Below are positions 24,760 to 33,474 of a stretch of 64,000 nucleotides of DNA, one piece after another (the first letter of the stretch is position 1; each line of letters opens with the position of its first letter). The stretch is from an uncultured Eubacteriales bacterium. GTDB taxonomy: Bacteria; Bacillota; Clostridia; Oscillospirales; Acutalibacteraceae. The position numbers were made by a program, and so were the translations under genes. The notes under the pieces were generated by a model. The model was not told the DNA's origin and searched no databases. It worked only from the letters and a program-made list of their open reading frames with translations. The stretch lies in the NCBI GenBank assembly GCA_934491515.1, contig CAKSTF010000002.1, forward strand, positions 84,349 to 148,348, in the 5' to 3' direction.

Positions 24760-25053
24760 TTACATAAGTCCGTCGAAGAACTCAATCGTCTTGGAATCCG
24801 CTTTAAGGGTAACGATGGCTTTCTTCCAGGAGGGAGTAGTTCCTTCGTATCTGCCCATTCTGCGTTTTCTTCCGCGTACGCTTACGGTGTTTACCTTGGC
24901 AACGGTCACCTTGAAAAGCTTTTCAACCGCGTCTGCAATTTCAAGCTTGTTTGCGTCTTTGGCAACCTTAAAGGTGTATTTCTTGTCGGCTATGCCGGTC
25001 ATGCTCTTTTCGGTGATTACCGGAGCGATGATTATATCCTGCGGAGCTTTCAT
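24760..25053 (-). CDS. rplW: 50S ribosomal protein L23
   Basis: 97 residues: DIIIAPVITEKSM and KVAKDANKLEIADAVEKLF; the docking site for SRP and trigger factor at the tunnel exit. Start shares one base with the rplD stop. Confidence 0.97.
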   Translation of the reverse strand: MKAPQDIIIAPVITEKSMTGIADKKYTFKVAKDANKLEIADAVEKLFKVTVAKVNTVSVRGRKRRMGRYEGTTPSWKKAIVTLKADSKTIEFFDGLM

Positions 25054-25676
25054 TATGCGTACACCTCCTCGATCTTCTTGGCGGCACCCTTAACAAGGAC
25101 AAGTTTGTCCGCGTTAATGATGTCGTAGGTGTTGATGGTGTTTACCTGTGCGGTCTTTACACCGGGAAGGTTTGCAAGACTCTTAACTGCAAAGGCGTTG
25201 TTGTCCTCAAGAACAACAAGTGTCTTGCCTGCGGCGCCGATTGCGTTCATGCAAGCAGCCGCGGTCTTGGTCTTGTATTCTTCCATAACAAATTCTTTAA
25301 GCACAATAAGGTTTTCCGTAAGTACCTTGTCGGAAAGTGCGGAAACAAGAGCAAGTCTTTTAACCTTCTTGTTGAGTGCGTAAGAATAATCACGGGGCTT
25401 CGGAGCATGAACAATACCGCCGTGTCTCCACTGAGGTGCTCTGATAGAGCCCTGACGGGCGTGTCCGGTGCCCTTCTGTCTCCACGGCTTTCTGCCGCCG
25501 CCGGAAACTTCCGTGCGGGTCAGAGTGGACTGGGTGCCCTGACGCTGATTTGCAAGATAATTAACAACTGCCGCATGCATAACCGCCGCATTGGGGGTAA
25601 TGCCGAATACTGCGTCGGAAAGTTCGATCTTGCCCGATTTCTTTCCTGTCATATCTACAACTTGTATGCTAGGCAT
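25053..25676 (-). CDS. rplD: 50S ribosomal protein L4
   Basis: 207 residues from the ATG at 25676; AAGGAGTG lies 8 bases upstream, while an in-frame GTG three codons earlier would leave no space for it. MPSIQVVDMTGKKSGKIEL, the tunnel loop RGGGRKPWRQKGTGHARQGS-like region (reads SGGGRKPWRQKGTGRA-type) and a basic C-terminus identify L4. In enterics L4 represses the S10 operon; no similar hairpin was recognised here. Confidence 0.96.
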   Translation of the reverse strand: MPSIQVVDMTGKKSGKIELSDAVFGITPNAAVMHAAVVNYLANQRQGTQSTLTRTEVSGGGRKPWRQKGTGHARQGSIRAPQWRHGGIVHAPKPRDYSYALNKKVKRLALVSALSDKVLTENLIVLKEFVMEEYKTKTAAACMNAIGAAGKTLVVLEDNNAFAVKSLANLPGVKTAQVNTINTYDIINADKLVLVKGAAKKIEEVYA

Positions 25677-25693
25677 TAGTAACACTCCTTCCC

Positions 25694-26326
25694 TTATGCT
25701 TTAACGCTGTCGAAAAGAACTACTATACCGCCCTTGGGACCGGGAACGGCGCCCTTAACTGCGATGATATTCTTTTCTGCGTCAACCTTAACTACGCTGA
25801 GGTTCTGTACGGTAACGCGCTCGTTTCCGAGGTGACCTGCCATTTTCTTACCCTTGAATACGCGGGAAGGACTTGAGCAGGCGCCCAGAGAACCGCCGTG
25901 ACGGTGAACAGGGCCTGTACCGTGAGTCTCCTTAAGACGGGCAAAGTTCCAGCGCTTTATGGTGCCGGCATAGCCCTTACCTTTGGAAGTACCTCTTACG
26001 TCTACCGCTTCACCTTCTGCGAAGATGTCAGCCTTAACTATGTCGCCTACGTTCATTGCGGACGAATCCTCAAGACGGAATTCGCGGAGCACCTTTTTGG
26101 GTGCTACGTCACCTTTTGCAAAGTGACCTTTCATAGGCTTGCTTACCTTCGATGCCTTCATTTCGCCGTAGCCTATCTGAACTGCATCGTAACCGTCGTT
26201 TTCAGCGGTTTTTTTCTGTGCTACCACGCAGGGACCTGCTTCGATAACAGTAACCGGAACGACGTTTCCGTTCTGGTCAAAAAGTTGTGTCATACCAAGC
26301 TTTTTGCCGACGATTGCCTTTTTCAT
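25694..26326 (-). CDS. rplC: 50S ribosomal protein L3
   Basis: 210 residues: MKKAIVGKKLGMTQLFDQNG, then the long loop KGKGYAGTIKRWNFARLKETHGTG-like region reaching the peptidyl-transferase centre (split here for length) and the PGPKGG end. Lies 109 bp after rpsJ; that gap holds a GATAC/GTATC dyad with an AT-rich centre (about 26415-26440), possibly a secondary promoter or pause. Confidence 0.96.
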   Translation of the reverse strand: MKKAIVGKKLGMTQLFDQNGNVVPVTVIEAGPCVVAQKKTAENDGYDAVQIGYGEMKASKVSKPMKGHFAKGDVAPKKVLREFRLEDSSAMNVGDIVKADIFAEGEAVDVRGTSKGKGYAGTIKRWNFARLKETHGTGPVHRHGGSLGACSSPSRVFKGKKMAGHLGNERVTVQNLSVVKVDAEKNIIAVKGAVPGPKGGIVVLFDSVKA

Positions 26327-26435
26327 TGTTTTTCCTCCTTTGGTTATTGGTCAGTATTCACTGACTTGACCTGCGGTGCGAGTCCTTAAATTTTAAGGAA
26401 CGATTACTTTTGATACGGTATATATTATATAGGTA

Positions 26436-26747
26436 TCAGAGTTTAATCTCGATCTCAACACCGGCGGGAAGCTCAAGGCCCGTAAGCGCTTCAACAGTTT
26501 TGTTTGAAGGTCTGATTACGTCGATGAGTCTTTTGTGCGTCCTCATTTCGAACTGTTCGCGGCTGTCCTTGTACTTATGAACTGCGCGAAGAATGGTAAC
26601 GATTTCCCTTTCGGTGGGAAGCGGCACGGGGCCGGATACCCTGGCGCCTGTGCGTTTAGCGGTTTCCACTATCTTTTCAGCGGACTGGTCTACAAGCGCG
26701 TGATCGTAACCTTTGATACGAATTCGGATTTTTTCTTTCACTGCCAT
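26436..26747 (-). CDS. rpsJ: 30S ribosomal protein S10
   Basis: 103 residues: IRIRIKGYDHALVDQSAEKIVETAKRTG-type N-terminus and THKRLIDVIRPSNKTVEAL near the end. It is the first gene of the S10-spc-alpha cluster. S10 (NusE) also joins NusB in antitermination. AGGAGGCGAAAATTCAC precedes the ATG. No str-operon genes lie upstream. Confidence 0.97.
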   Translation of the reverse strand: MAVKEKIRIRIKGYDHALVDQSAEKIVETAKRTGARVSGPVPLPTEREIVTILRAVHKYKDSREQFEMRTHKRLIDVIRPSNKTVEALTGLELPAGVEIEIKL

Positions 26748-27027
26748 GTGAATTTTCGCCTCCTGTTTTGGTTGGCGGGCAAAACTTACACCGCACCGTG
26801 TTTTTCGTCACAGTGCAATATAAAAGCCGGTAATTGCCTTGGGTCGTTGCAATTCCGGAGCAGCAACTCGCATTGCCGCCGGCACACAGATTTCGCAAGT
26901 ATCACGGTGCCGTTTCCATGTTCTTTCGCCCGGTTTAAAATCGGACATACTCCGCGGAAATTTCCCGACTCGAAGGTCGGCCACCTCCCGCATCAACGCA
27001 TGTATACGCCGCAATTCCGCAGCGTGC
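26748..27027 (-). promoter_or_regulatory. Leader of the S10 operon (about 280 nt)
   Basis: Untranslated stretch between the promoter at 27034-27063 and rpsJ. It has several GC-rich inverted segments (for example CCGACCTTCGAGTCGG near 26972-26987) and no convincing open frame. A long structured leader here suggests autogenous control by a ribosomal protein, but I cannot match it to a known leader class. Confidence 0.5.
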
Positions 27028-27033
27028 CTGACT

Positions 27034-27063
27034 ATAATAGCACAAGTCGCCCTGGTATGTCAA
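27034..27063 (-). promoter_or_regulatory. Sigma-A promoter of the ribosomal-protein cluster
   Basis: Minus strand TTGACA (27058-27063), 18-bp spacer, TATTAT (27034-27039), next to AT-rich sequence upstream (ATATTTTT and ATTTTTTAT) that could act as an UP element. It is the only strong promoter seen before rpsJ. Confidence 0.8.
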
Positions 27064-27102
27064 GAAAAATATAAAAAATTTTCAGTGCAATTACTTTTTT
27101 AT

Positions 27103-27960
27103 TTACCTGCGCGGGGTAAAGCCTTCACCGATTATATCTCCGGCATCGCAAACCGTGATAAAAGCGGCGGGATCGGCATCTTTTATCACATTTATCACGC
27201 GGTTTATTTCGTCCTTTCGGCAAACGCAGAATACCATTGTTTTTTTCCTGCCCGTGTATCCGCCGGCGGCGGTAAGTTTTGTAACTCCGCGCCTCAGGGT
27301 GCTTGATATATCGCGGCACACGGCGTCTCCGTCTTCACACACGGCGTACACGGCTTTGCCCCCGCCGCTGCCGTAAAGTATAATATCCGTAACGCTTGCT
27401 GCAGCATACATACAAATAAGCGAATAAAGCGCGCTTGAAATATCTTTGTAAACAAAAGCCGAAAGCGAAACCACCAAAACATCGGAAATAAGGGTCACTC
27501 TGCCCACCGTAAGCGAAGGCAGGCGATTGTTCACAAGTTTTGCTATTATATCGGTGCCGCCCGTGGTAGCGCCGCGAAGCATTATTATGCCGATTCCGGC
27601 GCCCATAAGCGCTCCGCCCGCAAGGGAGGAAAGCATTCTGTCGCCTTCAAAAGAAAAATCTATCTCCTCGAACACATTAAGCGCCGCAGATATTAACAGC
27701 GTTACAACAGAGGTTTTTATAACAAGGGGGAACCCCATTTTTTTAAAGCCCAGATACAAAATGGGTATATTAAGCACAAATGTAAGCGTGCCCGTTCCGG
27801 CACCTATATAATGCGTTACCGCGGCGGCAATACCGGTAACCCCTCCCGGCAGTATTCCGGCAGGAAGTATGAAAAGACTCACAGCCGTGCAGTAAAGCAA
27901 CGTCCCCAGGATAAAACACAGTATGTCTGCAACATAATAACGGGTTCTTTCGGTACGCAC
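27103..27960 (-). CDS. YitT-family membrane protein (DUF161/DUF2179)
   Basis: 285 residues from a GTG at 27960, placed 9 bases after GGAGGT; longer frames start inside untranslated sequence. Five to six transmembrane helices (about 10-200) include LPGGVTGIA and GGALMGAGIGIIMLRGATTGGTD, the YitT signature. The C-terminal domain (about 200-285, KKTMVFCVCRKDEINRVINVIKDADP) is DUF2179. Family function is not known; a transport role has been suggested for some members. It stands alone, head-to-tail with tRNA-Leu, and ends just before the S10 promoter, which reads in the same direction. Confidence 0.9.
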   Translation of the reverse strand: MRTERTRYYVADILCFILGTLLYCTAVSLFILPAGILPGGVTGIAAAVTHYIGAGTGTLTFVLNIPILYLGFKKMGFPLVIKTSVVTLLISAALNVFEEIDFSFEGDRMLSSLAGGALMGAGIGIIMLRGATTGGTDIIAKLVNNRLPSLTVGRVTLISDVLVVSLSAFVYKDISSALYSLICMYAAASVTDIILYGSGGGKAVYAVCEDGDAVCRDISSTLRRGVTKLTAAGGYTGRKKTMVFCVCRKDEINRVINVIKDADPAAFITVCDAGDIIGEGFTPRR

Positions 27961-28121
27961 GCGCACACCACCTCCGATATATATTATGTACAGAATGTAT
28001 TTCAATATTGCTGTTGTTACCGCGGCACACGCGCCCCCCTTAATCGAACTTCTCACCGAAACTTGCCGAAAAATTCAAACAGACAAAATAATGAACAGTG
28101 AATAGCGAGAAGTGAATAAGT

Positions 28122-28158
28122 AAAAATCGGCAAGTATCATAAGATACTTGCCGATTTT
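28122..28158 (-). terminator. Terminator of tRNA-Leu
   Basis: 16-bp perfect stem AAATCGGCAAGTATC / GATACTTGCCGATTT with an ATAA loop; minus strand continues TTTACTTATT. A similar hairpin with the same loop lies at 55441-55477. Confidence 0.85.
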
Positions 28159-28242
28159 TGGTGCGGGCGACAGGACTTGAACCTGCACATCGGTGACACC
28201 AGCTCCTAAGGCTGGCGCGTCTGCCAATTCCGCCACGCCCGC
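28159..28242 (-). tRNA. tRNA-Leu, anticodon TAG
   Basis: 84 nt including an encoded CCA. The acceptor stem GCGGGCG / CGCCCGC pairs fully, the anticodon stem CCAGC / GCTGG encloses CTTAGGA with TAG, and there is a long class-II variable arm (TGTCACCGATGTGCA region) followed by the T arm GCAGG-TTCAAGT-CCTGT. Promoter TTGACT-N17-TAAAAT lies at 28254-28282. Confidence 0.95.
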
Positions 28243-28253
28243 AGGTAATGCAT

Positions 28254-28282
28254 ATTTTAACGCAGCCTGCAGCAAAAGTCAA
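28254..28282 (-). promoter_or_regulatory. Promoter of tRNA-Leu
   Basis: Minus strand TTGACT (28277-28282), 17-bp spacer, TAAAAT (28254-28259), 11 bases before the tRNA 5' end. Confidence 0.75.
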
Positions 28283-28332
28283 GCAGGGAATAAATTGCCG
28301 AACGGCAGCAATAAAAATCCGTTCTTGCCGTT

Positions 28333-29196
28333 TTATTGGCGAACCGCTATGCGCTCACCCATCTTTATCGGGGTCTCAATACCGTTTTCGGTATTTTTTA
28401 TAAATTCCGGCAGCGGGGTTAACGTATCTGACTTTGTAAGCAGTATTACGGTTGAGCCGCCGTACAGGAACATTCCTTTTTCCTCGCCCTTTTTAACTGC
28501 AGCGGGCGCGGCATTGTAATTCTTAATTTTGCCTACAAGCATTGCGCCTACTTCCATTTGAACTATACTTCCGAAAGCGCCGGTATCTATAACCGTATAC
28601 TCGCGCGAATTTTCGCAGAAAACGCGTATATTTCGCTGCGCTATCGGCCGCACCGTATGGAGCGTTCCGTTTATATATGTGTTTTTGCTTTTCACACCGG
28701 ACACCGGATACGCATAGCGGTGATAATTATCTACGCACAATCTGAAAACAAAGGCGTATCCGTTCTCATATTGCGCGGCAAGTTCCCTGCTGCAAAGCAA
28801 ACTTTCAACCGTATAAAGCGACTGTTTTACCGGCATTACGGTACCGCCGTTTATTTTACAGACTGACAGTCTGCCGTCACAGGGTGCGGCAAGAACATCG
28901 GGGTCATTATCAAAAGGCCGCATACCGTCTTTTATTTTTCTTGTAAAACAATCGTTAAAACAGGCGAAATTATCGCTTTCATATTCCGAAAGGTCAATAT
29001 TTCCGCTTTTAACAAACGGCTTTATAAAAATTTTTGAAAGCCGCGTATCAAGAAATGCGCCCACCGCCGCAGAGAGCCGTTTTGCACGAAGCGGCCGCAG
29101 GATTATCCTGCCTGCCGCCGTACCGTAGAGGAAACGCAAAAACGCGCTTTCTTTTTTAATTTTTTCGTTTTCGGTCGATTTCCTGCCCATAATCAC
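28333..29196 (-). CDS. psd: Phosphatidylserine decarboxylase proenzyme
   Basis: 287 residues. The self-cleavage motif is GGST (246-249) with Ser248 giving the pyruvoyl group; the commoner form is LGST. The supporting residues Asp107 (PCDGRL), His159 (DNYHR) and His180 (NGTLHTV) are present. It decarboxylates phosphatidylserine to phosphatidylethanolamine at the membrane. Its start overlaps the pssA stop by 4 bp, so the two act together in one transcript. Confidence 0.94.
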   Translation of the reverse strand: MIMGRKSTENEKIKKESAFLRFLYGTAAGRIILRPLRAKRLSAAVGAFLDTRLSKIFIKPFVKSGNIDLSEYESDNFACFNDCFTRKIKDGMRPFDNDPDVLAAPCDGRLSVCKINGGTVMPVKQSLYTVESLLCSRELAAQYENGYAFVFRLCVDNYHRYAYPVSGVKSKNTYINGTLHTVRPIAQRNIRVFCENSREYTVIDTGAFGSIVQMEVGAMLVGKIKNYNAAPAAVKKGEEKGMFLYGGSTVILLTKSDTLTPLPEFIKNTENGIETPIKMGERIAVRQ

Positions 29197-29864
29197 CTTG
29201 AAAACGCACGCAGCAGAACAATCAGCACAAATTCAACTATGCCTATTCCTACCATTATAAGGATACCGCGAAGTCCCGGTTTGGTTATTTCTATTTTAGA
29301 AAGAAAAGCAAACGCCGTAAAAAGCATAACGGCAAAATACACGGGAGTTATATCTATAGGGCAAAGATAGCCGATAAGGAGTACCGCGGGGAATATAAGC
29401 GCAGCGGAAGTAACGGGAAGTCCCGTATACTTTTTGCGTGTTCCCGTTTCGGTTTGCTGGCGTTCCTCTTCGGTTACGTTGTAATATGCAAGCCTTATCA
29501 TGGCGGCAAGCACATATACCACTGCAACGGCAAAAATAAGTATGCTGTACGAACGGTTCACGGTACTTCTGCGAACAGAAAGCAGCCTGAACATGGCAAC
29601 GCCCATGCACGCCGGCAGAACGCCGAACGCCACAAGGTCGGAAAGCGAATCTATCTGTATGCCGTATTTCATTTCGCCGTCGGTACGGTCGGATTTGGTT
29701 CTTGCAACCTTTCCGTCAAATGCATCGCAAAGACCGCTGAAAAGCAGAAAAAACGCACCGATAAACGGATGCCCCCTGCCCGAAAGCGAAATAACAATCC
29801 CGAGCGTGCCCGATATAATAGAAAGATATGTAAGATATACAGTGTAATTGTAAAATCCTATCAC
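29193..29864 (-). CDS. pssA: CDP-diacylglycerol-serine O-phosphatidyltransferase
   Basis: 223 residues with six or more membrane helices and the CDP-alcohol phosphatidyltransferase motif: Asp47, Asp50-Gly51, Ala54-Arg55, Gly68, Asp72 and Asp76 (DAFDGKVAR ... GIQIDSLSD). The substrate serine is inferred from the neighbouring psd. It makes phosphatidylserine from CDP-diacylglycerol. It overlaps its upstream neighbour by 4 bp and psd by 4 bp. Confidence 0.93.
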   Translation of the reverse strand: MIGFYNYTVYLTYLSIISGTLGIVISLSGRGHPFIGAFFLLFSGLCDAFDGKVARTKSDRTDGEMKYGIQIDSLSDLVAFGVLPACMGVAMFRLLSVRRSTVNRSYSILIFAVAVVYVLAAMIRLAYYNVTEEERQQTETGTRKKYTGLPVTSAALIFPAVLLIGYLCPIDITPVYFAVMLFTAFAFLSKIEITKPGLRGILIMVGIGIVEFVLIVLLRAFSR

Positions 29865-30526
29865 TTTGCTTCCCCCTTTACATTATTGTGTTTTTTTAGG
29901 ATAAGCCTTGCAAGGAACAGCCCTGCTTCCGCCGCTGCTATGCCTGCCGGAACATCCGCAAGGGCATGCTGTTTTACAAGCAGGACAGACGCAAACACAA
30001 GGCAGGAAAAAGCCGCGTTTGCATATTTTACCGCACGCGGAACGCCTTTAAGCGAGAAAACCATCCGCAGGCATATCCAACTTTCAAGGCAGTGAATAGA
30101 CGGAAGAAGATTTACAGGCGGCGTATCGGCTGCAAAAATATATCTTGTAAGCATATCGGTAATGCTGCCGCCGTTAATTTCGGGGCGAATGGTCATTATC
30201 GTGGGATATGCTATAAAGCACACCATACAGATAAGATTCGCAAAGGACGCGCCGAAAGCAAAATATCCGCATTTTTCACCGTCTTTAACGCAGGCGGTAA
30301 TATAGCATATTATCCACTGTAAAAACGCCAGAACATAAACATATATAAAAGGTTCTATAAAGGGTATTTTACGGTCAACTGCCATAACAACGCTGTGATA
30401 AGCCCTGCCGTTATTTATAATATGCGTTCCGTAGTACGCTATCATATTGGTTATGAAAACAAGAGCCATCGGCAAAACCCGATAACGCCTGCAAAAGGAT
30501 TTTATCTGCAAACTTAAACGCCCCAT
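29861..30526 (-). CDS. PAP2-superfamily membrane phosphatase
   Basis: 221 residues, about six membrane helices. PAP2 motifs are visible as LLPSIHCLESW (motif 2, PSxH) and KQHALADVPAGI (motif 3, where His is the nucleophile), while motif 1 is weak. Being the first gene of the psd-pssA operon suggests action on a phospholipid phosphate such as phosphatidic acid or phosphatidylglycerophosphate, or on a lipid carrier; the sequence does not decide. Confidence 0.8.
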   Translation of the reverse strand: MGRLSLQIKSFCRRYRVLPMALVFITNMIAYYGTHIINNGRAYHSVVMAVDRKIPFIEPFIYVYVLAFLQWIICYITACVKDGEKCGYFAFGASFANLICMVCFIAYPTIMTIRPEINGGSITDMLTRYIFAADTPPVNLLPSIHCLESWICLRMVFSLKGVPRAVKYANAAFSCLVFASVLLVKQHALADVPAGIAAAEAGLFLARLILKKHNNVKGEAK

Positions 30527-30616
30527 TAAATCTTTATTTCAAGCCGCCGTACCGTGGCTGTAACTGATATTATTTAATATAATACCACATAACGGACCGA
30601 ATTACAAGCGAAAGCA

Positions 30617-30665
30617 AAAACGCGGCGGCGCGTCCGCCTTTAAAAAGGTGAGCGTGCCGCCGCTG
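30617..30665. terminator. GC-rich hairpin between GH28-like gene and PAP2 gene
   Basis: GCGGCGGC arms with imperfect centre (GCGGCGGCGC ... GTGCCGCCGC). No good T tract on either strand, so terminator activity is uncertain. It follows the stop of 30682-31500 on the minus strand. Confidence 0.45.
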
Positions 30666-30681
30666 ATATACAGGTAAGGAA

Positions 30682-31500
30682 TTATTTTATATAGCAATGT
30701 TTCATAGGTGAATTTATTGCAAACTCGGGTTTTGAGGAAGATATAAACTCCTCTGCGGTTATATCAAGATACTGTTCCGCATTAAGCGCGCCCGCTTTTG
30801 CCGAAACCGACATTGCCGTGCCGTAAATCTTGTTGTTTTCAATAACAATATTGAATATACGGTCGCTTTCGGTTGCTTCAAGTGCTATCGCAGGGCTTTG
30901 GGTCATAAGGTCGCTGTCTTTAAGTATAACAAGCGATATTTCCGCGCTTTTGCCTATCACATACGGATTTTCGGTCTTGGAAGTATCCATAACAACGGCA
31001 GCACCGCCCGTTTCGGCTTTGGTGTTTTCTATTATGAAGTTATTGCAGCCGCGCGCCAGAACAACCGCGTTTTCACCGCGAATTTCGTTGTTCTGAACCC
31101 TTGATTCGCGCGTAAATTCAAAATACATTCTGCCGTTTAACTTAACGCCGTTCACAACAACGCGGTTTGCGTTATAGAAAACTATGTCGCCGCAAAGGTC
31201 GGCATTTTCGCCCTCAATGTAAAATCTGTCCTCCTCAAAAGCATAGCCCGCCTGCTTGTTGTTTCTGCCAAAGTTTTCAAAAAGAGGGAAATCGCCGGTC
31301 ACGGAAAGATTTACATCCTTTAAAACGATATACATATTTTCCGGTATAACCAAAGTTTTATCGGTTTTATATGTGCCTGTGATAACCACCTTGCGGATGT
31401 CTTTTTCCTCCGCCGTAAAAATGGCTTTCTGTATTTTTTCGGCGTCGGTGCCGCAAAAATCTTCAGGAGTGACAAAACCTCTTACTTTCATTTCATCCAT
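30682..31500 (-). CDS. Right-handed beta-helix protein (272 aa)
   Basis: No signal peptide. After an N-terminal DAEKIQKAIFTAEEKDIRKVVI segment resembling the pectate-lyase superfamily entry helix, the rest is made of beta-helix rungs (VVVNGVKLNG, SRVQNNEIRG, NFIIENTKAE, IVIENNKIYG). The start shares a base with the stop of the larger GH28-like gene, so the two are coupled. I see no GH28 catalytic triad; it may be a binding partner or inactive paralogue of its neighbour. Confidence 0.75.
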   Translation of the reverse strand: MDEMKVRGFVTPEDFCGTDAEKIQKAIFTAEEKDIRKVVITGTYKTDKTLVIPENMYIVLKDVNLSVTGDFPLFENFGRNNKQAGYAFEEDRFYIEGENADLCGDIVFYNANRVVVNGVKLNGRMYFEFTRESRVQNNEIRGENAVVLARGCNNFIIENTKAETGGAAVVMDTSKTENPYVIGKSAEISLVILKDSDLMTQSPAIALEATESDRIFNIVIENNKIYGTAMSVSAKAGALNAEQYLDITAEEFISSSKPEFAINSPMKHCYIK

Positions 31501-32861
31501 TATCGTTTTACCTCCCCGTTTACTGTAAGCGTGCTGTCCTCATCAATCGCGAACTCTTTATATGCGTCTCTGCATTCATACCCTTCCACATCGGCTTTAA
31601 GTCCGCCGGTTATGCGGAACACAGTCTTAACCGCGTCTACATGAACATCGCGCATCTTGATTTCGCCGGTTGTTTTAATCAGATTAAACACCGTTCCGTG
31701 ATAATCTTCAGGTTCAAGCACACGGCTTACACAAATCTCTTTTTGCTCCGAACCGTAGAAGATATGCTCGAAATTGACATCTTCAAAGTGGCAGCCCTTG
31801 TAAAATTCAAGCGAACCGTAACCTACCGAGAAACAGTTAATGTTATCACCGAACGCGTGAACGTTTGATATATTTATATGTTCCGCCGAAAAATTGAAGT
31901 AGAAGGTGTTCTGGCTGCGCGAATAAATATTCTTTGCGTTTATATGGTGCAGATCCCCCCTGCCCATAGGCTTTTTGGAATAATATATCGGGGAGGAAAA
32001 CGCAAGCGTGCTTCCGCTGCGCGTTTTGGTCGCAAAATCGCCCGTGTCAAGAATCGTATCAACGTCTATGTTGTAGATTTTGTTTCCGTCATGTGTAAGA
32101 AGCCGCAGACAGTAGCACTTGTGCGGATCGGCTTTAAGACTTCTTATGCGGACATCGTGTATATCGGAATCCTTGCCCTCTATCTTTCGCTCAATTTCGC
32201 CGGCGCCCCACAAAGCGGTAAGGGCTATATTATCGTCGCCCGTGCGCCCCGTTATGTTTTCGATATCAAAGTTGTTGCAGCCTACGCGAAGGTCTATACC
32301 ATCCATATTGAATACGTGCGGAATGGCAAAGAAGTTTATGTCGCGTATTTTAACGTTGCGGCAGAAAAGATGGGTTATCGCCCACCAGCGCTGGTTCTGT
32401 ATGTTAAGGTTTTCTATCCGCAGTCCGTTAACGTTCAGCCATAAAAACATCGTATTCTGCCATATAGAGGGCAGACCGTACCTGCGCGCTGTTTTTTCAC
32501 GCAGATTGTTAAGTTTTCCGCCGTCTATAACGGCGTTGCCCTTTCCTATCACGGCGATATTCGTCTGTTCATACTTAACATCGTGCTTGGTTTCGTCATC
32601 TGCGTAAGAGTTCATAAAAACCTGTTCGTAAACGCCGGTTTCCTGAACAAGAAAGCAGTTGTCAAGCACAACGGTAAACTCGCTGGGTATTCTGATTGCC
32701 CTTGGTATGCGCCATTCGGTGGAATCGGTACGCAGGTTATACCTCGGTATAACTATTTTGCGGCAGCCGTCCTGTTCGGCGGCGGCGATTGCGTTTTGTA
32801 TTGTAGCGCTGTCATCGGCACCGAAAAGTTTTTCATCGTTAGGTGATATGTACTCTCTCAT
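31500..32861 (-). CDS. GH28-like beta-helix protein (polygalacturonase fold, 453 aa)
   Basis: Start at 32861, where AGGGAGG precedes the ATG; the longer frame lacks a site. Begins like exported pectinases (LFGADDSATIQNAIAAAEQDGCRKIVIP) but without a signal peptide. GH28-like motifs are NMDGIDLRVG (around 190) and TGRTGDDNIAL, which keeps the two Asp of the catalytic region; the GHG and RIK motifs are not clear. Probably an intracellular or unconventional glycoside-degrading enzyme. Promoter is at 32886-32914. Confidence 0.75.
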   Translation of the reverse strand: MREYISPNDEKLFGADDSATIQNAIAAAEQDGCRKIVIPRYNLRTDSTEWRIPRAIRIPSEFTVVLDNCFLVQETGVYEQVFMNSYADDETKHDVKYEQTNIAVIGKGNAVIDGGKLNNLREKTARRYGLPSIWQNTMFLWLNVNGLRIENLNIQNQRWWAITHLFCRNVKIRDINFFAIPHVFNMDGIDLRVGCNNFDIENITGRTGDDNIALTALWGAGEIERKIEGKDSDIHDVRIRSLKADPHKCYCLRLLTHDGNKIYNIDVDTILDTGDFATKTRSGSTLAFSSPIYYSKKPMGRGDLHHINAKNIYSRSQNTFYFNFSAEHINISNVHAFGDNINCFSVGYGSLEFYKGCHFEDVNFEHIFYGSEQKEICVSRVLEPEDYHGTVFNLIKTTGEIKMRDVHVDAVKTVFRITGGLKADVEGYECRDAYKEFAIDEDSTLTVNGEVKR

Positions 32862-32885
32862 ATTACAGCCTCCCTTTTCAAGTAC

Positions 32886-32914
32886 ATTATACTTGCCGTA
32901 AATTTTAATTACAA
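32886..32914 (-). promoter_or_regulatory. Promoter of the GH28-like pair
   Basis: Minus strand TTGTAA (32909-32914), 17-bp spacer, TATAAT (32886-32891), giving a very short leader of about 20 nt. Confidence 0.7.
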
Positions 32915-32956
32915 ATGACTTATACATCGATTATTTTACAAAAATTGCTGTAAAAA

Positions 32957-32989
32957 AGTTTCGGTTTGGGATCAACCCAAACCGAAACT
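32957..32989 (-). terminator. Terminator overlapping the end of the MazF-type gene
   Basis: AGTTTCGGTTTGGG / CCCAAACCGAAACT stem with a 5-base loop and six T following on the minus strand. The 5' arm lies inside the last codons of the toxin gene (stop at 32972-32974). Confidence 0.8.
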
Positions 32990-33316
32990 AACCGATATCG
33001 CCTTGTCCACCATATTCATAGAACCGCTGTCCAGCGTACCCATTTTTTCCTTTAAGCGTTTTTTATCTATTGTTCTTACCTGCTCCAAAAGAACTACGGA
33101 ATCCTTTGAAAGACCGCAGCCCGAAGCGCTTACGTTTATATGTGTAGGTAACTGCGCTTTATCGCTGCGGCTTGTTATTGCCGCCGCAATAACCGTGGGA
33201 CTGTAACGGTTTCCCACATCGTTCTGTACTATAAGCACGGGCCTTATGCCGCCCTGTTCAGAGCCTACCACGGGACTTAGGTCCGCATAATAAATTTCAC
33301 CGCGTTTAATATCCAA
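32972..33316 (-). CDS. ndoA: EndoA/MazF-type mRNA interferase
   Basis: 114 residues from a TTG start at 33316 (GGAGTG at 8-9 bases), the same start codon type as Bacillus ndoA. It opens KRGEIYYADLSPVVGSEQGG, has the RPVLIVQND strand, the catalytic Arg in AITSR and the Thr in LPTHI. The family cuts mRNA at short motifs and is normally held by an upstream RHH antitoxin. No antitoxin frame is visible between 33317 and uppP, so it is an orphan here. Confidence 0.9.
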   Translation of the reverse strand: MDIKRGEIYYADLSPVVGSEQGGIRPVLIVQNDVGNRYSPTVIAAAITSRSDKAQLPTHINVSASGCGLSKDSVVLLEQVRTIDKKRLKEKMGTLDSGSMNMVDKAISVSFGLG

Positions 33317-33474
33317 TTTATTTCACACTCCGAAGCATGCCGCACTTTAAAACTTATCTCCGTTCGGCACGGCATATATTATTGAACTGATATTATTTTT
33401 ACCCTCCGGTCCTTTTTTTAATCAGACCTTCAATAATATTTTATGCCGATTGTCCCACGGCGTGAAAAAGCACT

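Noticed and set aside
26808..27014. 68-residue open frame within the S10 leader
   Set aside because: No ribosome site, no family likeness, and it lies in structured leader sequence.
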